Of a stretch of DNA of 64,000 nt, positions 17,830 to 27,331 are shown piece by piece (positions within the stretch are counted from its first letter, which is position 1; every line of letters starts with the position of its first letter). The notes under the pieces are model-generated. The model had not been told where the DNA came from. It was given only the letters and a program-made list of their open reading frames with translations, and made no database searches. The stretch is from Quadrisphaera sp. INWT6. Its GTDB lineage: Bacteria; Actinomycetota; Actinomycetes; Actinomycetales; Quadrisphaeraceae. The position numbers were made by a program, and so were the translations under genes. The stretch is taken from assembly GCF_015390235.1 (NCBI RefSeq), contig NZ_VUOH01000001.1, positions 868,001-932,000 on the forward strand, read 5' to 3'.

Positions 17830-18141
17830 TCAGGGCTCCAGGTAGGTGACCTCGAGGCCGAGCTGCTGCGCGTAGTCGATCTCCCGGCTGGTGCTGCTGC
17901 CGACGTGGCCGCCGACGTTGATGACGTGGATGCGCTGGCTGAGGTCGATCTTGCGCAGGTGCAGCGCGTCGAGGTCGGCCTTGACCGGCGAGGTCTCGTC
18001 GAGCCCCTCCTCGTGCCCGAACATCCCCACGCTGAGCACGATGCGCCCCTCCAGCGTCAGGCGCCGCTGCTCCCGCTCGAAGGCGTCGCGGAAGCGGGTG
18101 GAGCCGCACAGGGTCACCACCTCGGGGGAGTCGTCGGCCAC
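17830..18141 (-). CDS. Nucleoside 2-deoxyribosyltransferase-like protein
   Basis: A 103-residue protein with VVTLCGSTRFRDAFEREQ at the start and GSSTSREIDYAQQLGLEVTY near the end, which match the small Rossmann-like fold shared by nucleoside 2-deoxyribosyltransferase-like and DUF4406 proteins. The deoxyribosyltransferase activity itself is not certain. It is convergent with the coiled-coil gene, leaving 15 bp, and divergent from a phosphoesterase. Confidence 0.7.
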   Translation of the reverse strand: MADDSPEVVTLCGSTRFRDAFEREQRRLTLEGRIVLSVGMFGHEEGLDETSPVKADLDALHLRKIDLSQRIHVINVGGHVGSSTSREIDYAQQLGLEVTYLEP

Positions 18142-18212
18142 GTGCCCATCTTGGGGGCCCGCGGCCCGGTGGCCCCGCACCGGCCGTCAGCGGGGTGGGA
18201 GAAGGTGGGGGA

Positions 18213-19001
18213 GTGGTGCGCATCGCCGTCGTCTCCGACGTCCACGGCAACCTGACCGCCTACCGCGCGGTGCTCGACGACGCCGAGCGCCGCGGCGCCG
18301 ACGTCGTCCTCAACCTCGGTGACGTGGCCGGCAAGGGACCGCGCGGCTCCGCCTGCGTGGCCCTCACCCGGGAGCGCTGCGCGCTGACGGTGAAGGGCAA
18401 CTGGGAGGTGGTGCTCTCCGAGGACGCGCGCCGCCTCACCCGCCCCGGCATGCAGTGGTGGCGCGGTGAGCTCACGGACGACGACCGCGCCTGGATGCGC
18501 TCGCTGCCCCTGGCCCACCACCTGCGGCTGTCGGGCCGCCTGGTGCGCTTCGTGCACGCCTCCACCGACAGCCCGTTCACGCGCATCTGGCGCCACCACA
18601 GCCAGGCGGAGTTCGACTCGTTCTTCGCCACCACGCCCCTGACGGGGGAGGGGCCCGCACCCGACGTCGTCGTCTACGGCGACCTCCACCACGCCTACAG
18701 CGAGGTCATCGGCGGGCGGACGCTCATCAACTGCGGCTCGGCGGGCAACCCCCTCGACGAGGACCCGCAGCTGTCGTACCTGCTCCTGGAGGGCGAGGGG
18801 GACGACGACGGCGGCGGGGCGCACCCCGCGCCGTTCGCGTACCAGTTCGTGCGCGTGCCCTACGACGTCGACGCCGAGGTGGCGGCCGCCCGCGCGGTGT
18901 CGATGCCGCTCACCGAGGCGTACGAGGTGGAGCTGCGCACGGGGGTGTACCGCTCCCTGCACGCCGAGCGCGGGCTGCGCACGCCGACGGTGGACGGCTG
19001 A
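18213..19001 (+). CDS. Metallophosphoesterase (YfcE/MJ0936-like)
   Basis: A 262-residue calcineurin-like phosphoesterase. Metal-binding motifs appear in order: SDVHGN (near residue 10), GDVAGKG in place of the usual GDxVGYG, KGNWE in place of GNHD, YGDLHHAY for the GHTH position, and NCGSAGNPLDEDPQ. The usual GNHD histidine is replaced, so metal binding may differ from the norm. The substrate is unknown. GTG 18213 is preferred over GTG 18216 only by spacing to the G-run. Confidence 0.82.
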   Translation: MVRIAVVSDVHGNLTAYRAVLDDAERRGADVVLNLGDVAGKGPRGSACVALTRERCALTVKGNWEVVLSEDARRLTRPGMQWWRGELTDDDRAWMRSLPLAHHLRLSGRLVRFVHASTDSPFTRIWRHHSQAEFDSFFATTPLTGEGPAPDVVVYGDLHHAYSEVIGGRTLINCGSAGNPLDEDPQLSYLLLEGEGDDDGGGAHPAPFAYQFVRVPYDVDAEVAAARAVSMPLTEAYEVELRTGVYRSLHAERGLRTPTVDG

Positions 19002-19046
19002 CGGCTGTCGCCCCTGCTTTGCCACCCGGTGACGATCACCTCTAGG

Positions 19047-19065
19047 TTAGGAGAGCCTCACCTCA
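19047..19065 (+). promoter_or_regulatory. IdeR/DtxR-type iron box
   Basis: The 19 bases starting TTAGGAGAGCCTC match 14 of 19 positions of the IdeR/DtxR consensus. The box ends 15 bp before the start codon of the siderophore-binding protein. Iron-loaded IdeR would repress this operon. Confidence 0.65.
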
Positions 19066-19080
19066 CCTCGGGAGCCTCCT

Positions 19081-20043
19081 GTGACCACCCCTGCCCTGCG
19101 CCGCCCGGCGCTCGTCGCCGCCGCCCTGCTCGCCACGAGCGCCCTGCTGGGCGGCTGCTCCTCCGCGGGCACCTCCGCCTCCGCGGCCGGTTCCTCCGCT
19201 GCTGACCCGTCCTCGGCGGCCGGCTCCGGGACGCGCGCCGTCGAAGGGGCCCGCGGCACCACCGAGGTGCCTGCTGCGCCGCAGCGCGTGGTGGTGCTGG
19301 AGCCCGTGCAGCTCGACACCGCCGTGGCGCTCGGCGTGGTGCCCGTCGGCGCGGCCGTCGTCAGCGCGACCGCCGGTGTGCCCGCCTACCTGGGCGTCGG
19401 TGACCGCGTGGAGCCGGTCGGCACGGTGAGCGAGCCCGACCTCGAGGCCATCGCCGCGCTCGCGCCGGACCTGGTCCTCGGCACGGAGGCGCGGCACTCG
19501 GAGCTGTACGACCAGCTGTCGCAGATCGCCCCCACGGTCTTCCAGGGGTCGCAGACCGACCCCTGGCAGGACAGCGTCCGCCTGGTCGGCGAGGCCCTCG
19601 GCGAGGCCGAGGCGGCCACCGCTGCGCTGGCGGAGTACACCGACCGCTGCGAGCAGGTCCGCACTGCGCACCCCACCGACGGGACGACCGCGCAGCTCGT
19701 CCGCCCGCGCGACGAGACCACCCTCAGCCTCTACAGCCCCACCTCGTTCGCCGGCAGCACCATCGAGTGCGTCGGGCTGACCATCCCCGAGCGCGAGTGG
19801 GCGCAGGGCATCCAGACGGACATCTCCCCGGAGCAGGTCAGCCAGGCGGCGGCCGACCTGGTGCTCGTCACCGCCGCGGACCCCGCCGACCCCGCCGCGG
19901 TCCCCGCGGCCATCACCGCGAACGCCGCCGACTTCCCGCGCGTCGTGCCCGTCGACACCAGCTGGTGGATCTCCGGGGTCGGACCGCTCGGGGGGCAGAA
20001 GGTCCTCGACGACCTCGACAGGATCCTCAGCGCGGGCTCCTGA
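19081..20043 (+). CDS. Iron-siderophore ABC binding lipoprotein
   Basis: A 320-residue FecB/BtuF-type lipoprotein with lipobox LLGGC (cysteine near residue 24) and a Ser/Ala-rich linker. PQRVVVLEPVQLDTAVALGV and LEAIAALAPDLVLG are the two half-domain signatures of class-III binding proteins. The IdeR-like box and the two FecCD permeases downstream indicate ferric siderophore uptake. Its stop overlaps the next ATG (TGATG). Confidence 0.9.
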   Translation: MTTPALRRPALVAAALLATSALLGGCSSAGTSASAAGSSAADPSSAAGSGTRAVEGARGTTEVPAAPQRVVVLEPVQLDTAVALGVVPVGAAVVSATAGVPAYLGVGDRVEPVGTVSEPDLEAIAALAPDLVLGTEARHSELYDQLSQIAPTVFQGSQTDPWQDSVRLVGEALGEAEAATAALAEYTDRCEQVRTAHPTDGTTAQLVRPRDETTLSLYSPTSFAGSTIECVGLTIPEREWAQGIQTDISPEQVSQAAADLVLVTAADPADPAAVPAAITANAADFPRVVPVDTSWWISGVGPLGGQKVLDDLDRILSAGS

Positions 20044-21113
20044 TGCCCGCTCGCTCGCTGGAGGCCGCTGCGCCGTCGTCGTCCGGGGCGGACCGAGGAC
20101 GACGACGGCGCGCCCCGCTGCTCGTCGTCCTGCTCGCGGGACTCGCCGCGCTGCTCCTGGCGGTGGTCCTGTCCCTGGCCGTCGGCGCCAAGCCGCTCGT
20201 GCCCGCCGTCGTGCTGGACGCGCTCGCCGGGCGCGGCACCGCGGAGGCCGACTACGTCATGGGGCTGCGGCTGCCCCGGACGGCCGCCGCCGTGCTCGCC
20301 GGCGCCGCGCTCGCGGTGGCCGGCGCGCTGGTGCAGGGCCTCACGCGCAACCCCCTGGCCGACCCGGGCCTGCTGGGCGTGAACGCCGGTGCGGCCTTCG
20401 CCGTGGCGCTCGGGGTGGCGCTGCTCGGCCTCAGCGACCCGTGGTCGGTCCTCTGGCTGGCCCTCGGCGGTGCCTGCGTCCTGAGCGCCGCCGTCGTCGT
20501 GGTGGGCGGGGTCGGCAGCGCCAGCGGCGGGAGTGGCGGCGGCCGCGGGGGTGACCCGCTGCGGCTGGTGCTCGCGGGCGTGGCGCTGGGGGCGGCGCTG
20601 TCGGGCGTGACCACGGGCCTCGTGCTCAGCGACCCCGACGCCTTCGACCGGATGCGCAGCTGGAACGCCGGCTCCGTGCTCGGGCGCGGCTGGGACGTGC
20701 TCGCTCCTGCGGTGCCGTTCGTGCTCGCCGGGCTGGTGGTCGCCGCCGCGTGCGGCCGCGGGCTCGACGCCCTCGCCCTCGGCGACGACCTCGCCCGCTC
20801 CCAGGGCGTGCGGACCGGGCGGCTGCGCCTGGCCGTGGTGGCCGCCGTGACGCTCCTCGCCGGGGCGGCCACCGCGGTGGCGGGGCCGCTGGTCTTCGTC
20901 GGCCTGGTGGCGCCGCGCCTGGCGCGCTGGCTGGTGGGTCCGCACCAGGGGCGGCTGCTGGTCGTGTGCCTGCTGCTCGGGCCGGTGCTCGTGCTGCTCG
21001 CCGACGTGCTCGGCCGGGTGCTGCTCCCACCCGCTGAGGTGCCGGTGGGCGTGGTCGTCGGGGTGGTCGGAGCGCCCCTGCTCATCGCCGTGGCGCGGCG
21101 GAGCACCCGGTGA
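20043..21113 (+). CDS. FecCD-type siderophore permease
   Basis: A 356-residue permease with about nine to ten membrane helices. LRLPRTAAAVLAGAALAVAG, VQGLTRNPLADPGLLGVNAG and GPLVFVGLVAPRLARW are the standard FecCD motifs. It is translationally coupled at both ends (TGATG upstream, GTGA downstream). It pairs with the next permease to form the channel. Confidence 0.92.
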   Translation: MPARSLEAAAPSSSGADRGRRRRAPLLVVLLAGLAALLLAVVLSLAVGAKPLVPAVVLDALAGRGTAEADYVMGLRLPRTAAAVLAGAALAVAGALVQGLTRNPLADPGLLGVNAGAAFAVALGVALLGLSDPWSVLWLALGGACVLSAAVVVVGGVGSASGGSGGGRGGDPLRLVLAGVALGAALSGVTTGLVLSDPDAFDRMRSWNAGSVLGRGWDVLAPAVPFVLAGLVVAAACGRGLDALALGDDLARSQGVRTGRLRLAVVAAVTLLAGAATAVAGPLVFVGLVAPRLARWLVGPHQGRLLVVCLLLGPVLVLLADVLGRVLLPPAEVPVGVVVGVVGAPLLIAVARRSTR

Positions 21114-22108
21114 GCGCGGTCTCGGGGCTGCGCCGCCGCTCGCGCAGCGCCGTGGTCGGCGCGGTGCTCGCCGTCGTCGTCGTGGTCCTGCTGCTCGTGA
21201 GCCTGGGGCTGGGGCAGTTCCGGCTCTCGCCGGTGCAGGTCCTGCAGGCGCTGGCCGGCGACGGGCTGGGGCACGTGGTGGTGGTGCAGTGGCGGCTGCC
21301 GCGCGCGCTGGCAGCCGTGGTGCTCGGGTTCGGGCTGGCCGTGGCCGGAGCGCTGTTCCAGACCGTCACGCGCAACCCGCTGGCCAGTCCCGACGTGGTG
21401 GGGCTCGCCCACGGCGCCTTCACCGGGGTGCTCGTGGCGCTCGCGGCCGGGGCGGGCAGCTGGGTGGTGCTCACGGCCAGCGCCGTGGCGGGCGGGCTGG
21501 CCGTCGCGGTGGCCGTGTGGCTGCTCGCCAGCGGCGGGGTGGTCGGCGGGCTGCGCCTCGTGGTGGTCGGCGTCGGGGTCGCGGCGCTGCTCGCGTCGGT
21601 GAACACGTGGCTGCTGCTGCAGGTCGAGCTCGACGTCGCGATGTCCGCCTCGGCGTGGGGCGCCGGGTCGCTGAACGGCGTCACCGCGGTGCAGACCGCG
21701 CCCGCCGCGGCGCTCACGACGGTGCTCGTGGTGGGGGCGCTGGCCCTGTCGCGGTCGCTGCGGCAGATCGACCTGGGCGACGACGTCGCCGCCGCCACCG
21801 GGGTGCGCGTCCCGGCCGTGCGGACCGCTGCGCTGCTCCTCGGGGTGCTGCTGGTGTGCGTGGCGACCGCGGTGGTGGGGCCGGTGGCGTTCGTGGCGCT
21901 GGTCGCCCCGCACGTGGCGCGGCGGCTGGCCCGCACCCCGCACCAGCCGCTGCTGCTGTCCGGCGCTGCGGGGGCGCTGCTCCTGCTGGTCTCCGACGTG
22001 GTCGCCCAGCACGCCCTGCCGGTGCCGCTGCCCGCCGGTGTGGTGACGGTCTCCCTCGGCGGCGCCTACCTCGTGCACCTCGTGGCGCGCGAGGTGCGGC
22101 GGCGCTGA
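21110..22108 (+). CDS. FecCD-type siderophore permease
   Basis: A 332-residue second permease subunit with WRLPRALAAVVLGFGLAVAG, TVTRNPLASPDVVGLAHGA and VGPVAFVALVAPHVARR. A FepC-type ATPase gene would be expected next but is missing; a DUF2252 gene follows instead. The ATPase must come from elsewhere if the importer works. Confidence 0.92.
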   Translation: MSAVSGLRRRSRSAVVGAVLAVVVVVLLLVSLGLGQFRLSPVQVLQALAGDGLGHVVVVQWRLPRALAAVVLGFGLAVAGALFQTVTRNPLASPDVVGLAHGAFTGVLVALAAGAGSWVVLTASAVAGGLAVAVAVWLLASGGVVGGLRLVVVGVGVAALLASVNTWLLLQVELDVAMSASAWGAGSLNGVTAVQTAPAAALTTVLVVGALALSRSLRQIDLGDDVAAATGVRVPAVRTAALLLGVLLVCVATAVVGPVAFVALVAPHVARRLARTPHQPLLLSGAAGALLLLVSDVVAQHALPVPLPAGVVTVSLGGAYLVHLVAREVRRR

Positions 22109-22172
22109 GCGGGTCCGCCGGGCCGCGCGGTCACGGGGTGCGGGTGGTCATCGGCGGCGGTACACCAGTGCG

Positions 22173-23807
22173 GTGATCGACTCCGCCGACGGCCTCGACG
22201 GCACCTCCACCCTCTCCACGGCCACCCGCGAGGAGCTCTACCAGCTCGCGCGCCGCCGCGGCCTGCGCGTGACCCGCCGTCAGACGCGGGCGTCGCTGCT
22301 GGAGGTGCTGACCTCCGAGCGCCCGGACGACGCCGGCGCCCCGGGCGAGCCCGACCACGGCGGTGACGGCGAGCCGCATGCAGCCTCCCGCGTGGAGGCG
22401 TTCACGCTGCTCGCCCGGCGGCGGGCCGCGGGGGAGATGGTGCTGCTGCCCCGCCAGCTGGTCGGCTCGGACCGCCGCATCCACGTGCGCCAGACCATCC
22501 GCGAGGACCACCAGACCCGCATCGCCACCCACGACGAGGAGGCCCGCGAGAAGTTCACCAAGCTCGCCGCCTCGCCGTTCATGTTCTTCCGCGGCACGGC
22601 GCTGCTCTTCTACCGCGACATGGCGGGCGAGGACCCCTGGATGCCGACGGTCCTGTCGGCCGGTGACGTGCACCCCGACAACTTCGGCGTCGTGCCCAAC
22701 CGCGACGACGTGCCCGTCTTCGGCATCGACGACTACGACGAGGCCGCCTACGCCCCCTTCACCTGGGACCTCAAGCGCGGCGCGACCGGCTTCATGGTCG
22801 CGGCGGAGTCCGAGGGCGCCAAGGGCTGCCGCAGCGCCGGGCACCAGCGCTCGGTGGCCGAGGCGTTCGTGCGCGGCTACAGCGACGCGGTGCGCGAGTA
22901 CGCCGCCGACTCCTCCGAGGCCTTCGACGAGCTGCGGCGCGACAACGCCCCGCCGCTCGTCGCCGCGCTGCTCGACCACGCCGTCCGCGGCTCCCGCGCG
23001 GAGTACCTGACCCGCAAGTACCTCGACGCCACCGGCCGGCGCTTCGCCCCCAGCAAGAAGATCGTGCCGGTCACCAGCCGCCTGGAGGAGTTCCAGGAGC
23101 TCGTCGACAGGTACGTGCGCGAGAACGCCATCGAGGTGCCGCCCCGCGCCGACGGGATGCGCGTCAAGGACGTCGCCGTCCGCAAGGGGCAGGGCACCGC
23201 CTCCCTCGGGCTCGCCCGCTACTACCTGCTCGTCGGCGGCGACGCCCCCGACGGCACCGACGACCTGCTCCTGGAGGTCAAGCAGGCCCGGCGCTCGGCG
23301 CTCGCCGGTCTCGTGCCGCCCTCGGACATCAGCCCCGACGACCACGAGGACCACGCCGACCCCTCCATCGGCGGCGACGACGCCGACGGCGGTGCGGCCG
23401 CCCGCCACGGGGCCCGCATCGCCCACGCGCAGCGGGTCGCGATGGTCAACGGCGGGGTCTTCTACGGCAGCGTCCAGCACGACGGCGACAGCTACCTCGT
23501 GCGCGAGCGGAGCTGGTACCGCGACGGCGTGGAGCTGGGCTCCCTCAGCGCCCGGGAGTGGCACGACTACGCCCGCGTCTGCGGACGGGTGCTGGCCAAC
23601 CTCCACGCCCGCTCCGACGAGGCGGGCCGCGTCGACCACGACGTCGAGCCGGAGATCCTCTCGGCGATGGCCCCGCTGGACCTCTTCGTGGAGGACGTCG
23701 TGGACTTCGCCGCCGAGGCCGCTGACCGGGTCCGCGCCGACCACGCCACCTACCGGCGCGACCACGCCCACGGGGCGTTCTCGAAGGTCGACCTGGTCTA
23801 CCGCTGA
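22173..23807 (+). CDS. DUF2252 protein with N-terminal Rho-like helical motif
   Basis: A 544-residue protein. Residues 17-50 (TREELYQLARRRGLRVTRRQ onward) form a helix-extension-helix like the Rho N-terminal/SAP motif. The DUF2252 domain follows, with RQLVGSDRRIHVRQTIREDH, FFRGTALLFYRDMA, GDVHPDNFG and FGIDDYDEAAYAPFTWDLKR. The GDxHxxNFG and FDIDDFD-like pair resembles the catalytic loop and metal site of a protein-kinase-like fold; a phosphotransferase role is inference. A possible -10 (TACACC) lies 6 nt before the GTG. Confidence 0.88.
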   Translation: MIDSADGLDGTSTLSTATREELYQLARRRGLRVTRRQTRASLLEVLTSERPDDAGAPGEPDHGGDGEPHAASRVEAFTLLARRRAAGEMVLLPRQLVGSDRRIHVRQTIREDHQTRIATHDEEAREKFTKLAASPFMFFRGTALLFYRDMAGEDPWMPTVLSAGDVHPDNFGVVPNRDDVPVFGIDDYDEAAYAPFTWDLKRGATGFMVAAESEGAKGCRSAGHQRSVAEAFVRGYSDAVREYAADSSEAFDELRRDNAPPLVAALLDHAVRGSRAEYLTRKYLDATGRRFAPSKKIVPVTSRLEEFQELVDRYVRENAIEVPPRADGMRVKDVAVRKGQGTASLGLARYYLLVGGDAPDGTDDLLLEVKQARRSALAGLVPPSDISPDDHEDHADPSIGGDDADGGAAARHGARIAHAQRVAMVNGGVFYGSVQHDGDSYLVRERSWYRDGVELGSLSAREWHDYARVCGRVLANLHARSDEAGRVDHDVEPEILSAMAPLDLFVEDVVDFAAEAADRVRADHATYRRDHAHGAFSKVDLVYR

Positions 23808-23844
23808 GCGGTCGGCTGCTGGGCCGCTGGTTGGATCGGGGCTC

Positions 23845-24345
23845 GTGGACGTGACTGACGGCTGGCGGTCTGACCGGGTGGCTCCGGCCCTGCGCGGGGA
23901 GGACCCGAGCGTGGTCGCGCGCGTGCCGGGTGGCTTCGCGACCATGGGCGCCCCGCAGTTCCTCCCCGGCTACTGCGTGCTGCTGACGGACGACCCGGCG
24001 GCCACGCGGCTGTCCGACCTCGCGCCGGCGGCCCGCCGGGACTACCTCGACAGCGTCGCCGCCCTCGCCGAGGCCGTGGAGGTCGCGTGCGCGGCCGCCG
24101 ACCCCGCCTTCCGGCGCGTCAACATCGAGATCCTCGGGAACCACAGCCCCCACCTGCACACCCACGTCTGGCCCCGCTACGGCTGGGAGCCGGCCGAGGT
24201 GGTCCAGCGCCCGGTGTGGGTCTACCCGGTGGAGCGCTGGCACGACCCGGCCACCGCCCTCGGGTCCCAGCACGACGCGCTGCGCCGAGCCATCGCGCAG
24301 CGCCTCACAGGCCCAGGAGCAGGGACACCGCCAGCGCGGCCATGA
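23845..24345 (+). CDS. HIT-like family protein
   Basis: A 166-residue protein with the triad-like [10 protein letters not shown] (near residue 96) of HIT-like nucleotide hydrolases and [13 protein letters not shown] before it. HIT proteins hydrolyse or transfer nucleoside phosphates; the specific substrate is unknown. Its last 41 nt overlap the 3' end of the opposite-strand LysE gene. The GTG start rests on length and weak promoter evidence. Confidence 0.78.
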   Translation: MDVTDGWRSDRVAPALRGEDPSVVARVPGGFATMGAPQFLPGYCVLLTDDPAATRLSDLAPAARRDYLDSVAALAEAVEVACAAADPAFRRVNIEILGNHSPHLHTHVWPRYGWEPAEVVQRPVWVYPVERWHDPATALGSQHDALRRAIAQRLTGPGAGTPPARP

Positions 24346-24931
24346 CGACGGCGATCACGCCGTCGAGCACGCGCCACGCCGCCGGGCGGGCGAACAGCGG
24401 GCGCAGCAGCCGGGCGCCGAAGCCGAGGGCGGTGAACCACAGGACGCTCCCCGCGCCCGCCCCGGCGGCGAACCACCAGCGCTCCTCGCCGTGCGTGCTG
24501 GCGATCGACCCGAGCAGCACCACCGTGTCGAGGTACACGTGGGGGTTCAGCCACGTCAGGGCCAGGCACGTGGCGAGCGCCGCGGGCAGCGCCGCGCCGG
24601 TGCCCGCCGTGCTGGTGCGCAGCGCGGCGTCGTCGCCCGGGCGGAGTGCGCGGCGCGCGGCGAGCACGGCGTAGCCGCCGAGGAACAGCGCCCCCGCCAC
24701 CCGGACCAGCACGAGCGCCGGCGGCCACGCCTCCAGGGCCGCCCCCGCGCCGGCGACCCCGGCGACGATGAGCGCGAGGTCGGACAGCGCGCACACCGCG
24801 ACGACGGCGAGCACGTGCTCGCCCCGCAGGCCCTGCCGGAGCACGAAGGCGTTCTGGGCGCCGATGGCCACGATGAGGGAGAGGCCGAGGCCGAGGCCGG
24901 AGGCCGCAGCGAGCACGTGCGCGTCGATCAC
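24305..24931 (-). CDS. LysE/ArgO-type amino acid exporter
   Basis: A 208-residue membrane protein with about six helices. [20 protein letters not shown] near the N-terminus and [18 protein letters not shown] are LysE/ArgO signatures. The family exports lysine and arginine. A TAGCGT element ends 7 nt before the GTG, so the transcript is probably leaderless. The divergent LysR-type gene is the expected LysG/ArgP activator, which senses intracellular basic amino acids. Confidence 0.92.
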   Translation of the reverse strand: MIDAHVLAAASGLGLGLSLIVAIGAQNAFVLRQGLRGEHVLAVVAVCALSDLALIVAGVAGAGAALEAWPPALVLVRVAGALFLGGYAVLAARRALRPGDDAALRTSTAGTGAALPAALATCLALTWLNPHVYLDTVVLLGSIASTHGEERWWFAAGAGAGSVLWFTALGFGARLLRPLFARPAAWRVLDGVIAVVMAALAVSLLLGL

Positions 24932-25012
24932 GGGGACGACGCTAGGCAGACGGCCTGGTGCAGTCCAGCAACACCTGGTGAAGTTGGTGAAGCAGCGCTT
25001 AACATCTGCGGC
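24932..25012. promoter_or_regulatory. Divergent lysE/lysG-type control region
   Basis: The interval holds two facing leaderless promoters: TAGCGT on the minus strand (24939-24944) and TAACAT on the plus strand (25000-25005), each 7 nt from its start codon. Between them are two direct copies of TGGTGAAG (24976-24983 and 24985-24992) and an overlapping CACCTGGTG palindrome. These are plausible contacts for the LysR-type regulator. Confidence 0.6.
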
Positions 25013-25924
25013 GTGGACCTCGACCTGGGCCAGCTGCGGGCGCTCGCCGCCGTCGTCGACGCGGGCACCCTCGACGCCGCCGCCAAGCGCCTGCACGTCA
25101 CCACGTCAGCCGTCAGCCAGCGCCTGCGCGCCCTGGAGAGCGCCACCGGCCGGGTGCTGCTCGTGCGGTCGCGACCCGTGCGGGTGACCCCGTCGGGGGA
25201 GGAGGTGCTGCGCCTGGCGCGGCAGGTCGAGCTGCTCGTGGCCGACACCGCCTCGGCCCTGGACGGCACCGGGGAGGCGGCGGGCGCCGTCGTCGCGCGG
25301 CCGCCGGTGCTGCCGCTGGCCGTGAACGCCGACTCCCTGGCCACGTGGGTGCTCCCGGCGCTCGCGCACCTGGCCGGGCCGGACGCCGAGGTGTGCCTCG
25401 ACCTGCGCCGCGAGGACCAGGCGCACACCGCGCGCCTCCTGCGCGACGGCACCGTCATGGGCGCCATCACCGCCGACGCCGAGCCCGTGCCCGGGTGCTC
25501 GGCGGTCGCGCTGGGGTCGATGCGGTACCTGCCGGTGGCGACCCCCGAGGTGGCGGCGCGGTGGCGGCGCGACCCGGCGGGCGCGCCCGTGGTGGTGTTC
25601 GACCGCGACGACGACCTGCAGGACGACTGGCTCGCGGCCCACCTCCCCGCCGGGGTGCGCGTCGACCCGCCGCGCCACCACGTGCCGGCGTCGGTCGACT
25701 TCTCCGAGGCGGTGGCCCTGGGCTGGGGGTGGGGGCTGCTGCCGCAGGTGCACGCCGCAGCGGGGCTGGCCTCCGGCGGCCTGGTGCTGCTGGACGAGGT
25801 GCCGGTCGACGTCCCGCTGTTCTGGCAGCAGTGGAAGCTGCGCAGCCCGGCGCTGGACGCGGCCGCCTCCGCACTGCGCGCCGCCGCCCGGACCGCCCTC
25901 GTCCCACCCCCACCCCGTCCATGA
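25013..25924 (+). CDS. LysR-type regulator of the ArgP/LysG group
   Basis: A 303-residue regulator. The N-terminal winged helix ([20 protein letters not shown] to [19 protein letters not shown]) is followed by a substrate-binding domain with [16 protein letters not shown], characteristic of the ArgP/IciA subgroup. It should activate the divergent LysE-type exporter when lysine or arginine accumulates. The TGA stop lies within a TGATCA half element. Confidence 0.9.
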   Translation: MDLDLGQLRALAAVVDAGTLDAAAKRLHVTTSAVSQRLRALESATGRVLLVRSRPVRVTPSGEEVLRLARQVELLVADTASALDGTGEAAGAVVARPPVLPLAVNADSLATWVLPALAHLAGPDAEVCLDLRREDQAHTARLLRDGTVMGAITADAEPVPGCSAVALGSMRYLPVATPEVAARWRRDPAGAPVVVFDRDDDLQDDWLAAHLPAGVRVDPPRHHVPASVDFSEAVALGWGWGLLPQVHAAAGLASGGLVLLDEVPVDVPLFWQQWKLRSPALDAAASALRAAARTALVPPPPRP

Positions 25925-25930
25925 TCACGG
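25911..25930. repeat. TGATCA element, half copy
   Basis: Only a right-hand half (CCATGATCACGG) is present, preceded by CACCCCGT. It supplies the stop codon of the LysR-type gene. The hisD promoter begins about 20 bp later. Confidence 0.5.
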
Positions 25931-25950
25931 GGCAAGGGGAGCGGGGCGAA

Positions 25951-25956
25951 TAGGCT
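25951..25956 (+). promoter_or_regulatory. -10 element TAGGCT of hisD
   Basis: TAGGCT ends 8 nt before the GTG of hisD, with no ribosome binding site. This supports the GTG at 25965 as the start. Confidence 0.5.
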
Positions 25957-25964
25957 TGCGCCCC

Positions 25965-27317
25965 GTGACCAGCGCGACCCCCGCCCCCGTGACGATGCGA
26001 CGCCTCGACCTGCGGGGCCAGCACGCCGACGCGCGCGAGCTCCGCAGCCGCATGCCCCGCGCCGAGGTCGACGTCGAGGCCGCGCTCGCCGTCGTCCGGC
26101 CCGTGGTCGACCAGGTCCGCGAGGGCGGCGCCGACGCCGTCCGCGACCTGGGTGAGCGCTTCGACGGCGTCCGCGTCACCGACCTGCGCGTCCCCGCAGC
26201 GGCCCTGACCGAGGCGCTCGAGGCCCTCGACCCGGCCGTGCGCGCCGCGCTGGAGGAGTCGATCCGCCGCAGCCGGCTCGTCCACGCCGACCAGCGCCGC
26301 ACCGACGTGGTGACGCAGGTGGTCGACGGCGGCACCGTCACCGAGCGCTTCGTGCCCGTCCAGCGCGTGGGCCTGTACGTCCCCGCCGGCGTGGCGCCGC
26401 TGCCCAGCAGCGTGGTGATGAACGTCGTCCCGGCGCAGGAGGCCGGCGTGGAGAGCCTCGCCGTCACCACCCCGCCCCGCCGCGGCACCGGCCCGGACGC
26501 CGCCCTGCCCGACCCGACCATCCTCGCCGCGTGCGCCCTCCTCGGGGTCGACGAGGTCTACGCCGTCGGCGGCGCCCAGGCCGTCGCGATGCTCGCCCTC
26601 GGCGCCCGCGAGGCCGACGGCTCCCAGGCCTGCCCGCCCGTCGACATGGTCACCGGCCCCGGCAACATCTACGTCACCGCCGCCAAGCGCCTGCTGCGCG
26701 GCGTCATCGGCACCGACGCCGAGGCCGGGCCCTCCGAGGTCGCCGTCCTCGCCGACGACACCGCCGACCCCGAGCACGTCGCCGCCGACCTCGTCAGCCA
26801 GGCCGAGCACGGCGAGGCCTCCGCCGCCGTGCTGGTCACCGACAGCGCGGCCCTGGCCGACGCCGTCGACGAGGCGCTCGCCCGCCGCGTGCCCGCCACC
26901 CGCCACGGGGCCCGGGTCGCCGTCGCGCTGGCCGGGCCGCAGTCGCTGGTCGTGCTGGTGGACGACGTCGAGGCGGGCCTCGCCGTCGTCGACGCGTACG
27001 GGTCCGAGCACCTCGAGATCCAGACCCGCGACGCAGCCGCCGTCGCGGCGCGGGTGCGCAACGCCGGCGCCGTCTTCGTGGGGCCCTACGCGCCGGTGTC
27101 GCTGGGCGACTACTGCGCCGGCTCCAACCACGTGCTGCCCACGGGCGGCACGTGCTCGCACACCGCGGGGCTGAGCGTCGCGACGTTCCTGCGCGGCATC
27201 CACGTGGTCGAGTACTCGAAGGCCGCGCTCGCCGACGTCGCCCCGCACGTGCTGGCGCTCTCCGGCGCCGAGGACCTGCCCGCCCACGGCGAGGCGGTCT
27301 CCGCGCGCCTGACCTGA
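25965..27317 (+). CDS. hisD: Histidinol dehydrogenase
   Basis: A 450-residue enzyme for the last two steps of histidine synthesis, oxidising histidinol to histidine with NAD and zinc. Signatures are [55 protein letters not shown] with the zinc-binding residues, SEHLEIQ with the catalytic Glu/His, and [20 protein letters not shown]. Length is normal. In most actinomycetes hisC and hisB follow, but here a converging dehydrogenase does, so hisD is transcribed alone. Confidence 0.97.
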   Translation: MTSATPAPVTMRRLDLRGQHADARELRSRMPRAEVDVEAALAVVRPVVDQVREGGADAVRDLGERFDGVRVTDLRVPAAALTEALEALDPAVRAALEESIRRSRLVHADQRRTDVVTQVVDGGTVTERFVPVQRVGLYVPAGVAPLPSSVVMNVVPAQEAGVESLAVTTPPRRGTGPDAALPDPTILAACALLGVDEVYAVGGAQAVAMLALGAREADGSQACPPVDMVTGPGNIYVTAAKRLLRGVIGTDAEAGPSEVAVLADDTADPEHVAADLVSQAEHGEASAAVLVTDSAALADAVDEALARRVPATRHGARVAVALAGPQSLVVLVDDVEAGLAVVDAYGSEHLEIQTRDAAAVAARVRNAGAVFVGPYAPVSLGDYCAGSNHVLPTGGTCSHTAGLSVATFLRGIHVVEYSKAALADVAPHVLALSGAEDLPAHGEAVSARLT

Positions 27318-27331
27318 CGCGCAGCCCCTCC

